From JAJFFW01 sp038531315 (GTDB lineage: Bacteria; Pseudomonadota; Alphaproteobacteria; Caulobacterales; Parvularculaceae), in contig JBCBBT010000043.1 in assembly GCA_038531315.1 (NCBI GenBank), forward strand, positions 1 through 28,590: a stretch of DNA of 28,590 nucleotides, read 5' to 3'. Shown piece by piece: positions 24,254 through 28,590 of the stretch (within the stretch, counting starts at the first letter, position 1; each line of letters starts with the position of its first letter). Below the pieces are notes generated by a model. That model was not told where the DNA came from. It did not search any database and saw only the letters and a list, made by a program, of their open reading frames with translations. The position numbers and the translations under genes are program-made.

Positions 24254-24663
24254 CAGATGTGATGGAACAGCTTCAGCAGCCAAAAGACGAGGATGGCGAG
24301 CTGGACGCCGAAAAAGGCGAAACGGAGAAGGACCATGATGTTGCTGGTCGAGACGATATGGACCAATGATTGCGCGACCCTTGCGCCGACAAACGCATAG
24401 GCGAGACCGTCCGTCGCGGCCGTCTGATCGGTGGCGATGGCGTAGAGCAGGATTGCGCCGGCGATCGGCAGGTTTTCATAACAATTGGCGTGGGCGCGGG
24501 TCAGGCGTTGGCCGAAACCGGGCATGTCGTCGCCGGAAGCGCTGAATGAATTGGCGGCGCGGCCCCCGCCTAAAACGGCGAGCGTGCGCAGGGTCCCGAG
24601 CGCCATCACAAGAAGGAGCGTCCAGGACGCGTAGGTCAGAAGGGCGATGCCGGTGTGTGTCAT
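24253..24663 (-). CDS. MAPEG family membrane protein
   Basis: 136 residues with four hydrophobic helices (about 5-27, 63-80, 86-104 and 108-132). The family core is seen in F-G-Q-R-L-T-R-A-H-A-N-C-Y-E-N-L-P (about residues 50-66), equivalent to the E-R-x-x-x-A-x-x-N-x-x-E stretch that in eukaryotic MAPEG enzymes binds glutathione. Bacterial members are mostly uncharacterised; glutathione transferase or peroxidase activity is possible. It overlaps tag by one base and is 47 bp behind ygfZ, suggesting a joint transcript. Confidence 0.88.
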   Translation of the reverse strand: MTHTGIALLTYASWTLLLVMALGTLRTLAVLGGGRAANSFSASGDDMPGFGQRLTRAHANCYENLPIAGAILLYAIATDQTAATDGLAYAFVGARVAQSLVHIVSTSNIMVLLRFAFFGVQLAILVFWLLKLFHHI

Positions 24664-24710
24664 GGGCTTAAGCCTTTTTTGTGTTGTCGTTATTGCTGTC
24701 GCCAGGCCTT

Positions 24711-25547
24711 TTACACGCCTTCAAGGTAGGAGGGAATTGTCAGGCGCACAGGCGCGTCGCCGGCGCGCAAGGCGTCGCGCGCCGCTTTTTCCAGCCGGTC
24801 AAGGCGCACCAGCGCCAGACCTTGCGATCCGCGGACCGACAAAACGGTCCCGATGGTCGCGCCGTCCGCGGTGAGCGGGGCGTTGCTTTCAAGGGCGCCT
24901 TGTTCGCTGTCAATGATCGCCGTCCGTTTACGGACTTCCCCTTTACGCTTCATCCGGCTCGCGACTTCCTGACCGACGAAACAGCCTTTCTTGTAGTCAA
25001 CGCCATGCAGCGCGTCGTAATTGACGTCGAGCGGGAAGACGTCTTCTGAAGAAAAATCAGCACCGAACTCGGGCGCCCCCGCCGCGATCCGCCGCGCATC
25101 ATAGGCGGCGCGGGTCTCGCCGGCCGGCAAGGCGTCAATGGGGCCGATGGCGCGCAGGCCGAGGGCGTCAAGGCGCGGATCCTCAATGATTAACGCGCGC
25201 CCGCCGTCCTCAAACGACGGGGCGGCGGCGACGCTCCAGCCGTCAAGCATGTCAATCGCAACCCGGGCGCGGAGCTTGTACATCTTGAGGCGGCGCGCCA
25301 GCGCTTCCGCGGCGCCGGCGTCGCAGTCAATCAGAAGGCCGTCATCGCCGGCGGCGATAAAGAAATCGAACAGGAGTTTGCCCTGCGGGGTTAAAAGCGC
25401 CGCAAAAGCGGCCTTGCCGTCGGCGACGCGGTCAATGTCTTGCGTGATCACGCCTTGCAGGAAGTCGCGGGCGTCCTCGCCGCTGACGCGCATAACAGCG
25501 CGCCAGGGCTTTTCGTCGATGCTTTTTGTCTCGGCCATGAGGCCCAT
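24711..25547 (-). CDS. ygfZ: YgfZ/GcvT-like folate-binding protein
   Basis: 278 residues from the ATG at 25547; the ATG at 25538 is an equally good start (275 residues). The diagnostic K-G-C-F-V-G-Q-E motif is present (Cys189), and the N-terminal F-L-Q-G-V-I-T-Q-D-(I) and later S-R-M-K-R-K-G-E-V-R-K-R blocks match the family. YgfZ uses tetrahydrofolate to help build or repair iron-sulfur clusters in enzymes such as MiaB, and protects against oxidative stress. It follows the methyltransferase gene by 31 bp on the same strand. In many alphaproteobacteria ygfZ is divergent from the dihydroorotase gene and near tag, as here. Confidence 0.93.
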   Translation of the reverse strand: MGLMAETKSIDEKPWRAVMRVSGEDARDFLQGVITQDIDRVADGKAAFAALLTPQGKLLFDFFIAAGDDGLLIDCDAGAAEALARRLKMYKLRARVAIDMLDGWSVAAAPSFEDGGRALIIEDPRLDALGLRAIGPIDALPAGETRAAYDARRIAAGAPEFGADFSSEDVFPLDVNYDALHGVDYKKGCFVGQEVASRMKRKGEVRKRTAIIDSEQGALESNAPLTADGATIGTVLSVRGSQGLALVRLDRLEKAARDALRAGDAPVRLTIPSYLEGV

Positions 25548-25578
25548 CTAGGGCGCAATGGCACTTTTGTGAAGCGCT

Positions 25579-26652
25579 TCAGGGGCGCGCTTCGAGAACC
25601 ATATTGCTGTTGGTCTCAGCCGCGCGGCGCACTTTTGAGAAACCGGCCTCTTTCAGGACTTCGGTGAGGCGCTTTTCGCCGGCCTGCGCGCCGAGGCAGG
25701 CGCCGACCTCCTGCGCGCGCGAGGCGGGCACGCACGCGGTTGTCGAAAATCCGTAAAAGATTTGTCCGAGCGGGTGCATGTTCTCGCTCAATTGATCGCC
25801 CGCCAGCGGTTCGACCAACATGAAAACCCCGTCCGGCTTGAGGCTCCTGCGAATATGCGCCGCCGCGCCCACGGGATCGCCCATGTCGTGAAGCGCATCG
25901 AAGATGCAGACAAGATCGAGCTTGTCGAGCGCATAGTCTTTTGCGGTCGCCTTGTCGAAACAGATATTCTTGACGCCCGCCTCGCCGGCTTTTGCTTTCG
26001 CCGCCGCAATCGAGGGTTCATGAAAGTCAATGCCGACGAAAGATGATTTCGGAAACGCCTGCGCCATCAACAGTGTCGACGACCCATGACCGCAACCGAT
26101 ATCGGCGACCCGTGCGCCGGCCTCAAGCCGCGCCTTGACGCCGTCAAGCGCCGGCAGCCATTGATCGATCAGATGCGCCGCATAGCCCGGCCTGAAAAAC
26201 CGATCGGTCGCGCAGAAACAGCACGGCGATTGTTCACTCCACGGACGGCCTTCGCCAGACATGAAAGTTGCGGCGGCTTTTTCGTGGGTTTCAAATTGTG
26301 AAATGATCGCCTGAAAAAACCCCTGCATACAAAAGGGCTGCCCCTCGCGCGCCAGGACCGTCGCCTGCTCCGGCGACAGCGCGAAGGTGTCGCGAGCGGC
26401 GTCGTACTCGACATAACCCGCTGCCGCGTTGGCGCTTAGCCATTCGCGCAGATACCGCGCATCAAGCCCGGTCTTCGCCGCCAGCGCGTCGCTCGAAAGC
26501 GGCCCGGCGCCGTCCATGGCGTCATAAATCCCGGCCTGGTCGCCGAGATACGCCATCATCAAGCCGGAGGCCCCGGCGATATCGCCGATCACCTTGCCGA
26601 CGAATGCTTCAAGTTTTTCTGAATTGGGTTCCGCAACAGAAGACGCAGTCAT
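25579..26652 (-). CDS. Class I SAM-dependent methyltransferase with N-terminal winged helix
   Basis: 357 residues from the ATG at 26652, which has an excellent Shine-Dalgarno sequence (GGGAGAGGTG); an upstream ATG at 26709 is rejected. Residues about 30-95 form a winged-helix, dimerisation-type domain (D-A-R-Y-L-R-E-W-L). The Rossmann domain begins with motif I V-A-D-I-G-C-G-H-G (182-190), followed by F-V-G-I-D-F-H and D-A-L-H-D-M-G-D-P. The pattern matches Mycobacterium Rv2258c and a broad bacterial and animal family of unknown substrate. A C-C-F-C cluster at 144-147, before D-R-F-F-R-P-G-Y, is unusual. It starts the ygfZ-MAPEG-tag run, 55 bp from divergent pyrC. Confidence 0.9.
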   Translation of the reverse strand: MTASSVAEPNSEKLEAFVGKVIGDIAGASGLMMAYLGDQAGIYDAMDGAGPLSSDALAAKTGLDARYLREWLSANAAAGYVEYDAARDTFALSPEQATVLAREGQPFCMQGFFQAIISQFETHEKAAATFMSGEGRPWSEQSPCCFCATDRFFRPGYAAHLIDQWLPALDGVKARLEAGARVADIGCGHGSSTLLMAQAFPKSSFVGIDFHEPSIAAAKAKAGEAGVKNICFDKATAKDYALDKLDLVCIFDALHDMGDPVGAAAHIRRSLKPDGVFMLVEPLAGDQLSENMHPLGQIFYGFSTTACVPASRAQEVGACLGAQAGEKRLTEVLKEAGFSKVRRAAETNSNMVLEARP

Positions 26653-26707
26653 ACTCACCTCTCCCATGATGTTTGCGCGTACGAACCTAGCACGATAAGA
26701 CCGGTCC

Positions 26708-28066
26708 ATGACTGGAAATTCTTCTCAAAATTTTGACATGATCTTGCGCGGCGGCGTGGTTGTGAACCACGACGGCGAGGGCGTGCGCGATGTCGGCGTC
26801 CGGGACGGCAAGATCGCCGCCATTGGCGCGCTGTCCGGCGATGGCGGCGAGGTCATCGATTGCACCGGGCTTACCGTTTTGCCCGGCGTGATCGACAGCC
26901 AGGTCCATTTTCGCGAGCCCGGCCCGACGCATAAGGAAGATCTCCACACCGGCAGCCGCGCGGCGGTTCTCGGCGGCGTCACGGCGGTATTCGAAATGCC
27001 GAATACGTCGCCGCTGACGGTGACGACGGAAGCCATTGAGGACAAGCTCGCGCGGGCCGCCGGCGAGAAAGATCACAGCGGCATGTATTGCGACCATGCG
27101 TTCTTTGTCGGCGCCACCCACCATAACCCGCAAGCGCTCGCCGACCTTGAGCGGTTGCCCGGCGTCAGCGGGGTCAAGATTTTCATGGGCGCATCGACCG
27201 GCGATCTGCTTGTTGAAGACGATGACGGCGTGCGCGAGGTTTTGAAGCACGGATCGCGGCGCGTCGCGATTCATTCCGAGGACGAATATTTATTGCGCGA
27301 AGGAAAAGCGCGCGTGCGCGCCGGCGACTGGACATCGCATTCAGACGTCAGAAGCGTCGAGGCGGCGGTGACCTGCACCAAACGGCTATTGCGGCTGGCG
27401 CGCGAGACGGGGCGGCGCATCCACGTTTTGCATATCTCGACGGAAGAAGAAGTCCCGTTGCTGGCGGCGGCGAAAGACATCGCCACTTGTGAGATTTTGC
27501 CGAACCATCTGACGCTCGCCGCGCCAGAGTGTTACGAGCGGCTGAAGGGTTTTGCGCAACAAAACCCGCCGGTGCGCGAAGCGCGCCATCGCGCGGGCCT
27601 CTGGAAAGGGGTTGCGCAAGGGGTCTTTGACGTCATGGGCACCGACCATGCGCCGCATACGATTGAGGAAAAAAACCAGCCCTATCCGGCCTCGCCGTCA
27701 GGGATGCCCGGTGTTCAAACGCTGGTGCCGCTGATGCTGAACCACGTCGCCGAAGGGCGTCTCAGCCTTGCGCGGTTTGTCGACCTCGTCTGTCACGGAC
27801 CGCAACGGGTTTTCGGGATCGCCGGCAAGGGGCGGCTTGCGGCGGGGTATGACGCCGATTTTACGATTGTCGATTTGAACCGCACAGAAACCATCAGCAA
27901 CGAAGACCAGACAACCAAGTCAGGCTGGACGCCCTATGACGGCGAGACGGTCAAAGGCTGGCCGATCGGAACGATTATCCGTGGTCGGCGTATCATGTGG
28001 GACGGCGAGGTTATTGGCTCGCCGCAGGGTGCGCCCGTCTTGTTCCAGGAATCGTTGAAGCCGTAA
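26708..28066 (+). CDS. pyrC: Dihydroorotase (amidohydrolase superfamily)
   Basis: 452 residues, full length. The enzyme closes N-carbamoyl-aspartate to dihydroorotate in pyrimidine synthesis. Metal-site motifs: D-S-Q-V-H-F-R-E-P-G (63-72), with Gln65 where most class I enzymes have the first His of HxH and with His67 and Arg69 kept; G-V-K-I-F-M-G (Lys157, position of the carbamylated lysine in related hydantoinases); His189 in A-I-H-S-E-D; H-V-L-H at 239-242; and G-T-D-H-A-P-H (catalytic Asp313). The Gln variant is, as I recall, normal in the alphaproteobacterial subfamily. If a second pyrC exists in the genome, this could be a diverged paralogue. No clear ribosome binding site. It converges with the TIGR02301 gene, with a 6-bp gap. 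Confidence 0.9.
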   Translation: MTGNSSQNFDMILRGGVVVNHDGEGVRDVGVRDGKIAAIGALSGDGGEVIDCTGLTVLPGVIDSQVHFREPGPTHKEDLHTGSRAAVLGGVTAVFEMPNTSPLTVTTEAIEDKLARAAGEKDHSGMYCDHAFFVGATHHNPQALADLERLPGVSGVKIFMGASTGDLLVEDDDGVREVLKHGSRRVAIHSEDEYLLREGKARVRAGDWTSHSDVRSVEAAVTCTKRLLRLARETGRRIHVLHISTEEEVPLLAAAKDIATCEILPNHLTLAAPECYERLKGFAQQNPPVREARHRAGLWKGVAQGVFDVMGTDHAPHTIEEKNQPYPASPSGMPGVQTLVPLMLNHVAEGRLSLARFVDLVCHGPQRVFGIAGKGRLAAGYDADFTIVDLNRTETISNEDQTTKSGWTPYDGETVKGWPIGTIIRGRRIMWDGEVIGSPQGAPVLFQESLKP

Positions 28067-28072
28067 GTCTTG

Positions 28073-28498
28073 TCAGCGCGCGCGCAGGGGCTCGGCGAGC
28101 GATGCGACAAGGGCCTCGCCGCGGGCGGCGCGATCCGCGGCGCGATTTTCAGCCGGTCGGTCGCAGCGGATAAACTGGCGCTGCGCGGTGCGATAGCCCT
28201 TGTTGAACGCTTCGACCATGGCGTTGCGTTGCGCCGCATCGGGGTCTTCCAGATTGACGAGGCGTTTCATGCGCTCGCGCCAGACATCGGCCTCGCGGCG
28301 CGGCGCGCAAAGCCGGCGGATATGGTGAAGCTCGCCGAAGATTTCCGACAATTGCGTCAGGCTTTGCTGGCGCGCGCGATAATCCTCAGAGCCCACCGTA
28401 TTTTGCGCCGCTGCTGAGGAGAGGGCGCAAAAGATCGCCGCGCCGGCGAATAACACCGCGCGCGCTCGGCTTAATTTTAACGTCAGCGCCTGTTGCAT
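28073..28498 (-). CDS. TIGR02301 family secreted protein
   Basis: 141 residues with a cleavable signal peptide (A-V-L-F-A-G-A-A-I-F-C-A-L-S-S-A-A-A, cleavage near residue 31). The mature domain is alpha-helical, with the family pattern L-S-E-I-F-G-E-L-H-H-I-R-R-L-C, then W-R-x-x-M and a G-Y-R-T-A-Q-R-x-F-x-x-C segment. The two Cys residues probably form a disulfide. TIGR02301 is an alphaproteobacterial family without known function, and it often stands beside a NUDIX hydrolase gene. GGTGG before the ATG at 28498 is the likely ribosome binding site. Confidence 0.87.
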   Translation of the reverse strand: MQQALTLKLSRARAVLFAGAAIFCALSSAAAQNTVGSEDYRARQQSLTQLSEIFGELHHIRRLCAPRREADVWRERMKRLVNLEDPDAAQRNAMVEAFNKGYRTAQRQFIRCDRPAENRAADRAARGEALVASLAEPLRAR

Positions 28499-28551
28499 TT
28501 AGCCACCTTAATACGGGCGGTGCGGCGGGAATAGGGCGCAAGCGGGGCGTC

Positions 28552-28590
28552 TCAGCGCCGCTTTTCAAGCGCCAGTTGCAGCGCGCGACG
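28552..28590 (-). CDS. C-terminal end of a gene running in from the right edge
   Basis: The last 12 codons read R-R-A-L-Q-L-A-L-E-K-R-R before a TGA at 28552-28554, 53 bp upstream of the TIGR02301 gene on the same strand. The composition suits the end of a real protein; by the usual neighbourhood it may be a NUDIX hydrolase, but 12 residues cannot show this. Confidence 0.4.
   Translation of the reverse strand, partial: RRALQLALEKRR

Noticed and set aside
1..28590. tRNA, rRNA, CRISPR, insertion sequence, phage or toxin-antitoxin elements
   Set aside because: I read both strands for T-loop-like sequences, regularly spaced repeats, transposase or integrase motifs and paired small genes, and saw none.

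Overview
The window is a 28.6 kb piece of a high-GC alphaproteobacterial chromosome, most likely from a marine Hyphomonadales/Parvularculales-type bacterium. Three conserved alphaproteobacterial neighbourhoods support this: ftsE-ftsX with a YdcF protein, an acyltransferase and DUF2125; a TIGR02302 protein next to lysA-lipoprotein-argH with a divergent TlpA protein; and a class I lysyl-tRNA synthetase. One run of 99 Ns (2639-2737) shows that this is a draft assembly. There are no rRNA or tRNA genes, insertion sequences, CRISPR arrays or phage genes that I can see.

Layout. 1-1263 is the 5' two-thirds of prkA (minus strand, runs off the left edge). A 1.2 kb stretch with no convincing gene follows, then an SLT-type lytic transglycosylase lipoprotein (interrupted by the N gap) and a DUF985 cupin. 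4.2-11.2 kb is a minus-strand run: ftsE, ftsX, a small membrane protein, a YdcF protein, PlsC, DUF2125 and lysS. It covers septal cell-wall hydrolase control, envelope and phospholipid synthesis, and translation. Divergent from ftsE is a zinc-ribbon/DUF3426 membrane protein, followed by hpt (purine salvage). 13.5-16.3 kb is a very large TIGR02302/DUF4175 membrane protein, diverging from a small DUF5658 membrane protein. 16.9-19.7 kb is the argH-lptM-lysA operon (arginine and lysine/peptidoglycan precursor synthesis), with a thioredoxin-like TlpA protein on the other strand.

20.66-22.31 kb is an unrecognised 550-residue lipoprotein closed by a strong intrinsic terminator. 22.4-28.6 kb holds a FabH-like ketosynthase, a tag/MAPEG/ygfZ/methyltransferase minus-strand run (alkylation repair and Fe-S cluster maintenance), a divergent dihydroorotase, a TIGR02301 secreted protein and the last codons of another gene.

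I did not find a convincing new multi-gene system. The items most worth a second look are the unknown lipoprotein and the direct repeat in front of it, the nested inverted repeats between argH and tlpA, the N gap that is probably much longer than the DNA really missing, and the long unexplained region upstream of prkA. Most of the window is ordinary housekeeping DNA.
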